A DNA stretch of 64,000 nt from JAJDAT01 sp964344185 (GTDB lineage Bacteria; Nitrospinota; Nitrospinia; Nitrospinales; JAJDAT01), in contig CAYFMN010000005.1 in assembly GCA_964344185.1 (NCBI GenBank), positions 72,718 to 136,717 of the forward strand. The letters run 5' to 3'. Positions within the stretch are counted from its first letter, which is position 1; the number at the start of each line of letters is the position of its first letter. A program made the translations under genes and the position numbers. Under the pieces are notes generated by a model. It was not told where the DNA came from. It worked only from the letters and a program-made list of their open reading frames with translations, and did no database searches. Below, piece after piece: positions 45,251 through 53,512 of the stretch.

Positions 45251-45778
45251 ATGGCAAAAAAACTAACTTTTAAATCCGTTTTTGTTGGATTAGTTGTTTC
45301 GTCAGCGCTCATTTTTTGTTCCGGTTTTCTAACCTGGGATCTCTCTGATCCCGGTGGCAAAGATGAAAAAAAAGGAGAATTGTACCTTACCAAGGTAGAT
45401 CCTTTTCAACCTGCATGCATGCCCTGTGAAGATATTTACTATCTACGATTTGGCGAAAATAGAAAGAATTTTCGCGAATACCCGCTTTATTTCCAATCTG
45501 GTTACTACAAAATAGATTTATTTGGTCCCGAAGGAACCGAGATTTCTTTTTTCGGCGCTGAAAACTTTCAAACCTCTATGGGTTATTTAAAGGTAATTAA
45601 GCGCGATGGAGAAAGAGCGACCATTTACAATTTAGAAGATTTAAAGCCAGAAACTTGGGTTGAAATACCTGCCCAGCCTGGAGTGACAGGCGCTTACGCA
45701 ATTTATTTTAGTCCGTATCCTAGCTTTCAAGAAAACATTGCGTCTATTTCCTGGAATTTAGAAAGTCAGGATCAATGA
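45251..45778 (+). CDS. Exported protein of unknown function (175 aa)
   Basis: The N-terminus is a hydrophobic signal or anchor (FVGLVVSSALIFCSGFLTW, residues about 10-28). A soluble domain follows with two cysteines in ACMPCED, then a beta-rich, aromatic segment (YPLYFQSGYYKIDLFGPEG). The protein is likely periplasmic or lipid-facing. No family is recognised. It precedes a DUF1499 lipoprotein by 38 bases. Confidence 0.6.
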   Translation: MAKKLTFKSVFVGLVVSSALIFCSGFLTWDLSDPGGKDEKKGELYLTKVDPFQPACMPCEDIYYLRFGENRKNFREYPLYFQSGYYKIDLFGPEGTEISFFGAENFQTSMGYLKVIKRDGERATIYNLEDLKPETWVEIPAQPGVTGAYAIYFSPYPSFQENIASISWNLESQDQ

Positions 45779-45816
45779 GATCGTTCCTTAATTAAAAACC
45801 AAAATGGAATACTTTT

Positions 45817-46248
45817 ATGAAACGTTTCATTCTTTTTAGTTTTTTATTAACGTTGTTAGGGTGTAGCGGTTCTTTGCCATCTACTATTGGCGACTTTGCT
45901 CCTTGTCCAAAAAGTCCACGCTGCGTCTCCACAAAAAGTTCCATTGAGGAAAAAAGGATACAGCCTTTTAAATATTCAATATCTAAAGAAAAAGCAAAGA
46001 AGGAAGTAGTAAAAATTGTTCGGAAGATGCCGGGGGCGGAAATCAAGATAAATCGAGATAACTTTGTGCATGCAGAATTTACCACTCCATTAATGCGTTT
46101 TGTGGACGATGTAGAGTTTTATTTCGAAGGAGATGGAGTTATAAATTTTAGATCGTCTTCTCGGATGGGTTATTACGATTTTGAAACAAATCGAAACCGT
46201 ATGGAAGAGATTAGGAAAAGTTTTTCCTCTGTTTCGGGCCTTAAATAG
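45817..46248 (+). CDS. DUF1499 lipoprotein
   Basis: A 143-residue lipoprotein with lipobox LTLLGCSG (Cys near residue 16) followed by the DUF1499 pattern: CPKSPRCVSTKS, a charged middle and FVDDVEFYFEGDGVINFRSSSRMGYYDF. DUF1499 proteins are exported proteins of unsettled function. The stop overlaps the convergent CheB gene by eight bases. Confidence 0.85.
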   Translation: MKRFILFSFLLTLLGCSGSLPSTIGDFAPCPKSPRCVSTKSSIEEKRIQPFKYSISKEKAKKEVVKIVRKMPGAEIKINRDNFVHAEFTTPLMRFVDDVEFYFEGDGVINFRSSSRMGYYDFETNRNRMEEIRKSFSSVSGLK

Positions 46249-46876
46249 AGATTATTTCGGCAGCTATTTCATCCAAAGTTAAAACTTTGTCAATTGCACC
46301 TTCCTCAATAGCTATTTTATTCATTCCAAAAACGGAGCTGGTTTTTTCTTCTTGAGCAATAGTAAGTCCGCCGTTGTTTCGAATAGTTATCATTCCTTCC
46401 ACTCCATCGTCTCCCATTCCATTTAATATAATACCGATGACATTTTTTTTATAAGAACAAGCTAAAGAAGACAATAAAACGTCGCAAGAAGGACTGTATA
46501 AATGAACAGATTCCTTTGAAATAGGTAATGCTGAATTTGAAGAGTTAATTTCCCAATCGCTTTCGGAAGGGCAAACGTAGACTTTTCTTCTTTCCAGCGT
46601 TTTATTTTCCTGAATGATTTCAACAGGCAATTTTGATTTAGAATTCAACCAGTGAGTGAAAGTATGAGCTGAATTCAACGCCATATGTTGAGCGATTATT
46701 ATAGTTTGGTTAAAGCTTTTTGGGAGCTGACCCAAAATAACTGATAATGCTTTTGGTCCGCCTGCAGAGCAAGCTATAGCAACGATTTTTTCGGGGAGAA
46801 TACAGTTGCCGGTGTTTATCTGATGGTTTAGATTTTGGGCGCTCAAAAAGTCTTGTTTTTCAGCTAGATTTAACAT
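46241..46876 (-). CDS. cheB: Receiver-less CheB-type methylesterase/deamidase
   Basis: This is the catalytic domain of CheB without the usual N-terminal receiver. The motifs are present: Ser in IACSAGGPKAL, His in IIAQHM and Asp in GMGDDGVEG form the triad. The frame extends upstream, but the Met at 46876 has GGAG eight bases before it and lies 14 residues in, so I use it (211 aa). CheB removes methyl groups from chemoreceptors. No other chemotaxis gene is in the window, so a non-chemotaxis use or a remote partner is possible. Confidence 0.85.
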   Translation of the reverse strand: MLNLAEKQDFLSAQNLNHQINTGNCILPEKIVAIACSAGGPKALSVILGQLPKSFNQTIIIAQHMALNSAHTFTHWLNSKSKLPVEIIQENKTLERRKVYVCPSESDWEINSSNSALPISKESVHLYSPSCDVLLSSLACSYKKNVIGIILNGMGDDGVEGMITIRNNGGLTIAQEEKTSSVFGMNKIAIEEGAIDKVLTLDEIAAEIISI

Positions 46877-47038
46877 TTTTGAAACTCCAAATATTTTTAA
46901 ATAGCAAAAAATATACATAGAAAGCTAATGTTATATGTATTAATATACAGACAATTTTGCTCAATGTCAAATGTCAATCGAGCCTAGAGTCCTAATTTTT
47001 TTTTAAAAAAGATTATGAATAAATGGTGAGTTGAAATG

Positions 47039-48079
47039 TTAAGCCATTTCTTTTTCGGATTGTTCGCTTATCTCGGTAAGTTGACTGGGAGAAAGATGAT
47101 CGGTCAGAATATAATAAATTCCGATAGCGCTAACGATGCCCATATTTAAGGCCCATAGAACCATTCCATAGCTTAAAGCCACCACTTCGTTTTCTCCCAT
47201 AATATGATGGAGCGCCACAGATACGCCTAAATGGAAGGAACCAACAAATCCAGGAGTTGGGAATGCCGCAATGAAAATACAGACCATCACCAACAAAATA
47301 CCCACGGATTCAGGCGATTTATCTTGAAGGTCAAATGCCCAATATAGTGGGTAGTAACTTAATGCGACCAAGAACCAAACGACAGCAGAATAAAAAGTGA
47401 TTTTAATGAGGGAATTTTTGTCTTTAACAACTTCGAGTCCTTGATTAAATTTCTCAATCAAAGTTTGAATTTTTTCTCCCCATCCATCCGGCAGTATTTT
47501 AGAAATCCAGGTAATTATTTGGGCAACTAAGTTTTTTTGAAAACACATCATGTAGACAAAGACCGTTAAAATAACAGCCCCAGCACATCCTAAGACCCCA
47601 AATTTAAAAGCGAGTTCGTCTAATGTCATTCCTGAAAACTTGGCTTCCGAGCTAAAAATATGGGAGTTAAAAAGCAATAGCCAGCAAAACAAACCCATCA
47701 ACATAAAAGTATCAAAAATACGTTCCACGACAATAGAAGCAAACGCTCCAGGAAAAGGAACTTCTTCGCGTTTGGCTAATAAGTAAGCTCTGATAAATTC
47801 TCCGGCCCGAGCGGGTAACATATTTCCCATAAATCCAATCATCAATGGCGATAAAATTTGCGAAGTTTTAACTTCTTTAATAGGGGATAGCAAAATTTTC
47901 CAGCGAATACCGCGAACCGCAAAACTCACGACGACCAGAATGCCCGCCGGTATTAAATAAATAAAATTAACGTCTGAAAAAGAGTCCAAAAGCTCCTTTA
48001 ACGAAACGTTTCGAAAAGTAAAATAGATGGCAAGGATGGCGACAACTACGCCAATAATGAATTGTTTTAGGTTTTTCAA
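47039..48079 (-). CDS. UPF0104/LPG-synthase-TM family membrane protein
   Basis: A 346-residue integral membrane protein with about eight helices. The family motif GFMGNMLPARAGEFIRAYLL (residues about 82-101) and VVERIFDTFMLMG follow the first helix pair, and an FPTPGFVGSFHLG motif follows later. These patterns match the UPF0104/AglD/YbhN family related to the membrane domain of lysylphosphatidylglycerol synthase. Some relatives act as lipid or polyprenyl-linked glycan flippases. The gene stands alone between CheB and ribF. Confidence 0.85.
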   Translation of the reverse strand: MKNLKQFIIGVVVAILAIYFTFRNVSLKELLDSFSDVNFIYLIPAGILVVVSFAVRGIRWKILLSPIKEVKTSQILSPLMIGFMGNMLPARAGEFIRAYLLAKREEVPFPGAFASIVVERIFDTFMLMGLFCWLLLFNSHIFSSEAKFSGMTLDELAFKFGVLGCAGAVILTVFVYMMCFQKNLVAQIITWISKILPDGWGEKIQTLIEKFNQGLEVVKDKNSLIKITFYSAVVWFLVALSYYPLYWAFDLQDKSPESVGILLVMVCIFIAAFPTPGFVGSFHLGVSVALHHIMGENEVVALSYGMVLWALNMGIVSAIGIYYILTDHLSPSQLTEISEQSEKEMA

Positions 48080-48191
48080 ATTATGGGGACCTTGAGAAGA
48101 TTAAAATTAGAAGCTGGTAATTTTAACCAGTTTTGAGAATCTAGGAAGAAAAGTGAATAATATCTAATATCGACAAAATGTTCGAGCGGCT

Positions 48192-49118
48192 TTAGATTCC
48201 GGCAAGAATTGTCTTTGCTGTTTGTATATCTTTTTGTATTTGAGAGGTTAGTGCATCAACATTTGGAAACGCTTTTTCGCTTCGGATTCTTCTAACAAAA
48301 CCTATTTCAATTTCCTGACCGTACAATTGTTTGTTAAAATCAAAAATATGAGCTTCGATAACCAACTGGTTTCGATTAAAAGTTGGGTTGTTGCCAACGT
48401 TAACAACTCCGTTTAAAATTTCTCCTTCAACTTGCACGGTACAAGCGTAAACGCCGCATGCAGGGGTCAAAAGTTCTCCTGTTTCAATATTAGCGGTAGG
48501 AAATCCAATTTTGTTGCCTCTTTGTTTTCCTTTTACTACGACGCCGGAAACACAATAATTCCTTCCAAGTAATCTGTTAGCGTTTTCTAAATCGCCTTCT
48601 GCAACCAACTTTCGAATACGCGTGCTGCTAACGGGTTTTCCTCCAAATTGAATTGGATTAATCATCTCAACCGAAAAACCAAACTTTTTTCCTAATGTTT
48701 CCAATGTCTGAACGTTACCTTTTCGCCCCTGGCCAAATGAGAAACCGGAACCAACAATAACAACGCGGGTTTTTAACTTATCGACCAGGATCGTTTCAAC
48801 AAAAGCTTCTGCGGTTAAGTCGGCCAACTTCCACGTAAACGGTTCAATCGCCAATAGATCAATGCCGCATTCTCCGATTTTTTTGGCTTTGTCGGAGAGT
48901 TTCATCAAAAAGCGCGGGCTTCTTTCGGGATCGAGTAGTTTAATGGGATGAGGATCAAAGGTAAGAGCGATGGCGGTTCCATTTTTTTCGCGGGCCAGAC
49001 GAGCCGCTTGGCTGAAAATGCTTTGATGACCTATATGGACCCCGTCAAAGTTGCCTATAGCGACAACAGCGTATTCCAACGGTTCGTTTAAATTTTCAAC
49101 ACCCTTAACGACTTTCAT
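48192..49118 (-). CDS. ribF: Bifunctional riboflavin kinase/FAD synthetase
   Basis: A 308-residue protein of standard length. The N-terminal FAD-synthetase half starts VAIGNFDGVHIGHQSI with ALTFDPHP, and contains VVIVGSGFSFGQGRKGN and ISSTRIR. The C-terminal riboflavin-kinase half has GNKIGFPTANIE. It makes FMN and FAD from riboflavin. It is transcribed away from tatB. Confidence 0.97.
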   Translation of the reverse strand: MKVVKGVENLNEPLEYAVVAIGNFDGVHIGHQSIFSQAARLAREKNGTAIALTFDPHPIKLLDPERSPRFLMKLSDKAKKIGECGIDLLAIEPFTWKLADLTAEAFVETILVDKLKTRVVIVGSGFSFGQGRKGNVQTLETLGKKFGFSVEMINPIQFGGKPVSSTRIRKLVAEGDLENANRLLGRNYCVSGVVVKGKQRGNKIGFPTANIETGELLTPACGVYACTVQVEGEILNGVVNVGNNPTFNRNQLVIEAHIFDFNKQLYGQEIEIGFVRRIRSEKAFPNVDALTSQIQKDIQTAKTILAGI

Positions 49119-49345
49119 TGATCACAATTTAGATAGGCCAATCTTTATATTTGGAATAGTATCCAACCTCAAAAAGGGTGTCAACAAAGATACTTGGGGC
49201 AGAATTCTTAAAAAATAATGCCAATGAGAGTATTTTATTAAAAGACAGCTGATAATGCCAATTTTTAAGTCGCTATTGCGCTAAAAAAAACAGTTTGTTA
49301 GAATTAGATATTATTTCATTACAATTTCCCAGAAAAGGAAACGTT

Positions 49346-49624
49346 ATGTTCGATATTGGGTTTTTCGAATTAATGATTATTATGGCAATCGGCGTGGTTG
49401 TTATTGGACCGAAAAACCTGCCTAAATTGGCCCGCGCAATAGGCAAAGGTTGGGGAGAGTTTCAGTCGACCTTTAATGAGCTTAAAGACGATATAATGGA
49501 AGAAGCGGACAATTTAAAGGGCACCGTTAATGTCGATCAACTAGAACAAGACGTTTCCGCCGCAACCAAAGTAGATGTCGACGTTAATTTAAGCGACATT
49601 AACGATACGCCCAAAGCTACTTAA
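49346..49624 (+). CDS. tatB: Twin-arginine translocase subunit TatB (or TatA/B)
   Basis: The frame is open from 49295, but the ATG at 49346 has AAAAGGAA upstream and starts the family motif MFDIGFFELMIIM, so the protein is 92 residues. It has one N-terminal helix (about 5-20), GPKNLPKLARAIGKG as the TatA/B amphipathic segment and an acidic C-terminal tail. MFDIGF is the TatB start, but the protein is short for TatB, so TatA or a combined role is possible. It works with TatC to export folded proteins. A terminator follows. Confidence 0.8.
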   Translation: MFDIGFFELMIIMAIGVVVIGPKNLPKLARAIGKGWGEFQSTFNELKDDIMEEADNLKGTVNVDQLEQDVSAATKVDVDVNLSDINDTPKAT

Positions 49625-49640
49625 CAGACTCGGTTTTTAA

Positions 49641-49675
49641 AAAAGCGTCGAGCTAAAAACTAGCCCAACGCTTTT
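49641..49675. terminator. Terminator between tatB and the convergent fibre-like gene
   Basis: AAAAGCGT at 49641-49648 and ACGCTTTT at 49668-49675 form an 8-bp stem with GCTA/TAGC inside, readable from both strands. Confidence 0.7.
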
Positions 49676-49692
49676 CACTTGCTTCGTTTGTT

Positions 49693-51645
49693 TTAAGATT
49701 TAGCCTGTAATCCCCACGAGTGTAAGAATTGGTCTTTACCTTGCTCCGTTTCATAACGACAACGTAAATCTTGGCCGGATGCCTGACCAGTTATGTCAAC
49801 AGTTCCACGAAAGATATGCTGATCTCCAATCAACGGAAGACCTTGTTGGGTCATAGGAACGGATGTCCATTCGGAACCGCCGTTTCTGCTGACGTAGAAA
49901 TTTCCTGGTCCATCTGAATCAGAATGTTCAATTCGCGACCAAATGTAACCTTCAGATGGAATGAATCCAGGATCATAAGCTTTACTGCGCAAATCCATAC
50001 CGCTGCGCACAGAGTCGTAATTCAAGCGATATTGGGCTACGAAAGGATTTTGAGAAGAATCGTTAGAGTAAAGCGTTACTCCACGGACTACTGAATTGAC
50101 TGAGTTGGACCATCCGCCGGATTCTTCCCATTGTGCGTCCGTGATAGCCGCGAGATTGGTTCCTGACATGCGATTAGCGGCCTGCACTGAAATAGCTTGC
50201 GATACAGCGTGAAGCATTTCGTTGGTTTCGGCTTGTACGCCGGTGTAATCGTTTGCAGCGCTGCTAATATAGGTATGTGGACTCGTTGGAGGCGTAAAGT
50301 TTGAAGTCCACAGTGCGGATTTAGTAAAACGCACTTCATCGAGCCAACCGTCAAAATAATTTCCGGAAGGGGTCGCAAGAGGTTTAGTGCCTAAGAATAA
50401 TTTACTGCTGCTATGGACGCCACAATCTGCGTCGCCTAAAGGACCGCTGGTAACTTTTAGGATTCCATCTTCAAATATTCTATATAATCGTCCTTGTCGT
50501 ACAAACGCTATATGGTACCACTGGCCCGTGGCGAGCGTGGATTCTCTGGTAAAATGAAAACTAAAATTAGTGTGAGAAGGATGAGCATAAGTTAATTGAT
50601 ATATATTTCCACTCGCATTAAAGATTTCCCAAGAATCATTTGCAGAATCACCAACCCCTAAAATATTTGATCCTCCACTTGTAGTATTAAACCTAATCCA
50701 AAAATCGATTGTGAAATCATTAGCACCGAAAGAAAAATCGTCCGAAGCAGAATCGGATCGGATATAATCTCCTGTTCCGTCAAACAATAGCGACGATCCT
50801 CCGAACTTACTTTGCGTAGTGTCTATCTGAGCGTTGCCGTAAGTTGTAAAAGCATGTCCTGAAGGTCCGTTATCAATAATTGTTGTACTTGCATCAGCGC
50901 CGTCCCCATGAATCAACAGTTTCGTTGTGTCGTGGATTGCATTGTTATATTCCCAAGTACTGCCATTATTCTTAGCGATAGTTCTCCAAACGGAGCCATC
51001 TTGGTTGAAGATTTTAATTTCGGTTCCGTCTCCAAAATTGGAAACAGGGTCGAGAGCTAACCAGTAATAGACACTTTGAGAATTAAGCGTTTCTGTAGCC
51101 GAGCCGCTATTAATATCTGACCAAGAGGATGTATCTGTCTTCTGAATTTCAGAATCGCACAGTGAAACATATTCAGAGGCTACGTTTGTCTGATCGGCTA
51201 TTAATTCAATTTCGTGAATTCTGCAGTAATCTTGACTCCAAACGGCTGTTATCACGAGGTAATACCACCGAAAATTAGTACTATTAGAAAACGGAATGGC
51301 GGTCATTGGCCCAACTGTAACTGAATCTTCAGAATCATAAATTACTTCTGGAAAATTTGTTTCTGTATGCAATGACGTCGCCCCATTAGCTATTGGATTT
51401 TGATTTTCTATTGGAGTTGTATTGGATCCGTAGATTTTAAAATCTTTCAAGGAACCTCCACCACTATCCGCAGAACTGTTCAGAACAATTTTGTTAACTT
51501 TTCGAGCCTCTCCAATATCGATTGCAACCCACCTTAGATCTCCGCCTGTTGATATGCTATACCAAATTGCTGATTCTGTTGATGCACTATCGTTGTCTAT
51601 AGCCTTAGAACCGCCTCCAGTCGGAATGTGCGTTAGAATGAACAA
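49693..51645 (-). CDS. C-terminal part of fibre-like protein (discoidin-like plus LamG-like modules), frameshifted
   Basis: A 650-residue frame. The N-terminal part (about 10-150) looks like a discoidin/F5-8C carbohydrate-binding module (KAIDNDSAST, RWVAIDIG, KIVLNSS). A LamG/concanavalin-like module follows (about 240-455, LLFDGTGDYIR, ANDFTIDFWIRF, WYHIAFVRQGRLYRIFEDG). It then returns to the sequence shared with the island gene at 24083 (NEMLHAVSQAIS, NRMSGTNLAAITDAQWE). The apparent start is an internal TTG, and the frame overlaps the upstream frame by 41 bases, so it is most likely the second half of one gene split by a frameshift. Confidence 0.7.
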   Translation of the reverse strand: MFILTHIPTGGGSKAIDNDSASTESAIWYSISTGGDLRWVAIDIGEARKVNKIVLNSSADSGGGSLKDFKIYGSNTTPIENQNPIANGATSLHTETNFPEVIYDSEDSVTVGPMTAIPFSNSTNFRWYYLVITAVWSQDYCRIHEIELIADQTNVASEYVSLCDSEIQKTDTSSWSDINSGSATETLNSQSVYYWLALDPVSNFGDGTEIKIFNQDGSVWRTIAKNNGSTWEYNNAIHDTTKLLIHGDGADASTTIIDNGPSGHAFTTYGNAQIDTTQSKFGGSSLLFDGTGDYIRSDSASDDFSFGANDFTIDFWIRFNTTSGGSNILGVGDSANDSWEIFNASGNIYQLTYAHPSHTNFSFHFTRESTLATGQWYHIAFVRQGRLYRIFEDGILKVTSGPLGDADCGVHSSSKLFLGTKPLATPSGNYFDGWLDEVRFTKSALWTSNFTPPTSPHTYISSAANDYTGVQAETNEMLHAVSQAISVQAANRMSGTNLAAITDAQWEESGGWSNSVNSVVRGVTLYSNDSSQNPFVAQYRLNYDSVRSGMDLRSKAYDPGFIPSEGYIWSRIEHSDSDGPGNFYVSRNGGSEWTSVPMTQQGLPLIGDQHIFRGTVDITGQASGQDLRCRYETEQGKDQFLHSWGLQAKS

Positions 51646-53122
51646 ACGCGCTTCCAGGGCTAGTTAGATCCCCCGAACTTGGATGGTGATTAAGTTGCAC
51701 AAAACCAGAATCAAACTCGCTCATTCGAATTATGTAGTCAGATGTTCCATTAGCCGCTATGGAAGCCAGAGTCAGCGTCGTGTCTGAGTCTCTGGAAAGA
51801 ATATTGTGCCAGCTAGAACCGGAATCAAAACTAATACGACCGCCCGCGCAATTAGTGGGAAAGACACCTGACGATAGTGAAACGGTTGAATTACTTTCTG
51901 TAAATATTTTGAACCATCTATCGTGGCTGGTATTTGATGTAGTAAGCGGGGCAATAGCGGAGCCATCTGCATAAATCGAAGGCGTTGTAGAATCTTGATT
52001 CCAATAGTTTGAAGCGTCGAAAGAACCGGTTCTACTAATAACGACACAATAATAAGTTCCAGCGTTAACGGTGTATCTTTCACTTCCAGAAAATTGAAAA
52101 GTTACTTCTTCATAAGAAGTTCCTATGGCGCTTCCGCTAACTGTATCAGAAGTCGCTAACAGGGTACTGCCGGCTCCTGTTGCGCTTTGCGGACTTAAGT
52201 TATATAAATAACCTATGAGGTCGTCTGTTGGAGATCCGACTTTTTTTAATTTAAAAACGAATTTATCTAAAATACCGGTAGATTTACAAAGAAATGATTG
52301 ACCGGTATTATCTTGTCCTGCGGCAGTGCCCACAGTCGTGTCTGTGCCGCCTATGAAACTACTTTGATCAACTGATGAAATTTCTATTACTGTAGCTTGA
52401 GATGTTGATTGATTAGAGTTCGTCCATTCCTGTTGAAGATAATTAGATTCTGTATCGTAATTTCTATCAGAAATTAAATTAGTTCCAGGATCGGTTCCTT
52501 TATAGAGCTTGTTTGTGTTGTCATGTTGAAAGCCGGTGGAGTTTGCCTCGTCCGCTCCTTGTTCGTCTGGATTGGAAAAAGAATCGGACCATCCCGCTTC
52601 CATCAGCAACGCTCCGCCATGATTTTCCTGAATCTCATCAAACGCCCTCATGATATTACTTGTATTGACGGAAGTCTGTTCGTTGTCTGTCGTTGAATTT
52701 GCCAATTGGAAATCGGTTCCGTCGTATACTAAAGTCACTATTCCACTTTCAGGAATATCGCCTTGCTTCAAATCGCTTCCGTCAATTTTTTTTATGCTCT
52801 TTACTCCCAATGAGTTAACGTCGCCGGTGGCGGGACCTGTGTTTGTTGTATGAGCTTTCATGTAAACAAACAAACCCTCGCTCAAAACTGTGGGAGCGGG
52901 ATTCAAAGTTACGTTATAAGCCGCTCCAGAGCCGGTGGAATCCGCAAACCAATAAGCGCCTGCCTGAGTGTTTTGATTTAGTTGATCGGCTGATGTATAT
53001 AAATCGTTTACATCTATATCGATCTTGTCAAAAGAATCTTTGATTCTGGTAACGTCGTCCTCCAGCATATTGTCGGGATGAGGCATTGGATATTCGCGAT
53101 TTACGGTTTTTTGATCGATCAT
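51605..53122 (-). CDS. N-terminal part of phage-tail-fibre-like protein, frameshifted
   Basis: A 505-residue frame starting at ATG 53122 after an AAGGAA site. The first 160 residues match phage tail-fibre/collar proteins (NPAPTVLSEGLFVYMKAHTT, TGDVNSLGVKSIKKIDG, SGIVTLVYDGTDFQLANS). A domain near residues 240-410 resembles secreted beta-sandwich modules. The end (GRISFDSG, RMSEFDSGFVQLN) is shared with the gene at 24083. In that paralogue the sequence continues into what lies in the other frame here, so this gene appears broken at about 51605-51645. There is no signal peptide. A strong hairpin lies just upstream of the start. Confidence 0.7.
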   Translation of the reverse strand: MIDQKTVNREYPMPHPDNMLEDDVTRIKDSFDKIDIDVNDLYTSADQLNQNTQAGAYWFADSTGSGAAYNVTLNPAPTVLSEGLFVYMKAHTTNTGPATGDVNSLGVKSIKKIDGSDLKQGDIPESGIVTLVYDGTDFQLANSTTDNEQTSVNTSNIMRAFDEIQENHGGALLMEAGWSDSFSNPDEQGADEANSTGFQHDNTNKLYKGTDPGTNLISDRNYDTESNYLQQEWTNSNQSTSQATVIEISSVDQSSFIGGTDTTVGTAAGQDNTGQSFLCKSTGILDKFVFKLKKVGSPTDDLIGYLYNLSPQSATGAGSTLLATSDTVSGSAIGTSYEEVTFQFSGSERYTVNAGTYYCVVISRTGSFDASNYWNQDSTTPSIYADGSAIAPLTTSNTSHDRWFKIFTESNSTVSLSSGVFPTNCAGGRISFDSGSSWHNILSRDSDTTLTLASIAANGTSDYIIRMSEFDSGFVQLNHHPSSGDLTSPGSAFVHSNAHSDWRRF

Positions 53123-53146
53123 ATTGCTATTTCCTTTGAGTATGAA

Positions 53147-53187
53147 ATCGCCCCTTGTCTTTTATTATCAAAAATACAAGGGGCGAT
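53147..53187 (-). promoter_or_regulatory. 12-bp hairpin in the leader of the fibre-like gene
   Basis: ATCGCCCCTTGT at 53147-53158 pairs perfectly with ACAAGGGGCGAT at 53176-53187, with a 17-base loop. The hairpin ends 25 bases before the start at 53122. The shorter paralogue at 24083 also has a strong hairpin just upstream of its start, though with a different sequence. Confidence 0.6.
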
Positions 53188-53512
53188 GTGGTTAAGTGGC
53201 GGAAACGTTTAAGGAAAATTTTTAAAAATTTAAAATTGCAAAAATCTGTTCTTAGAAACAAGACTTGGCTAAATCAAATTATTAAAAATTTCCATAAGAT
53301 AAATAAAAAAAATCTTTTTCGAGCTTTAGAAAATTAAAGTCTAGTTGAGATATTTTTAAATACTCCCTTATATATTGCAGGAAATTTAGGTAAGATTTTT
53401 TTAACTCATTGAAACTTAAGAGAAAATAATAATAAAAGGAGAGGTATGGGCAGAAAAGTTGAATGAATTGGGAAGGGATTATTAATTTATGATTTGCTAA
53501 AAACTTGCCTTT
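53188..53512. other. AT-rich intergenic region
   Basis: This stretch between the hairpin and the end of the TpsB gene is AT-rich. A 60-codon plus-strand frame (53155-53337) is Lys/Asn-rich and starts inside the hairpin, so I do not call it. Nothing else is recognised. Confidence 0.5.

Noticed and set aside
53155..53337. Plus-strand 60-codon frame rich in Lys and Asn
   Set aside because: It starts inside the hairpin before the fibre-like gene, has no ribosome site and is of AT-rich random composition.
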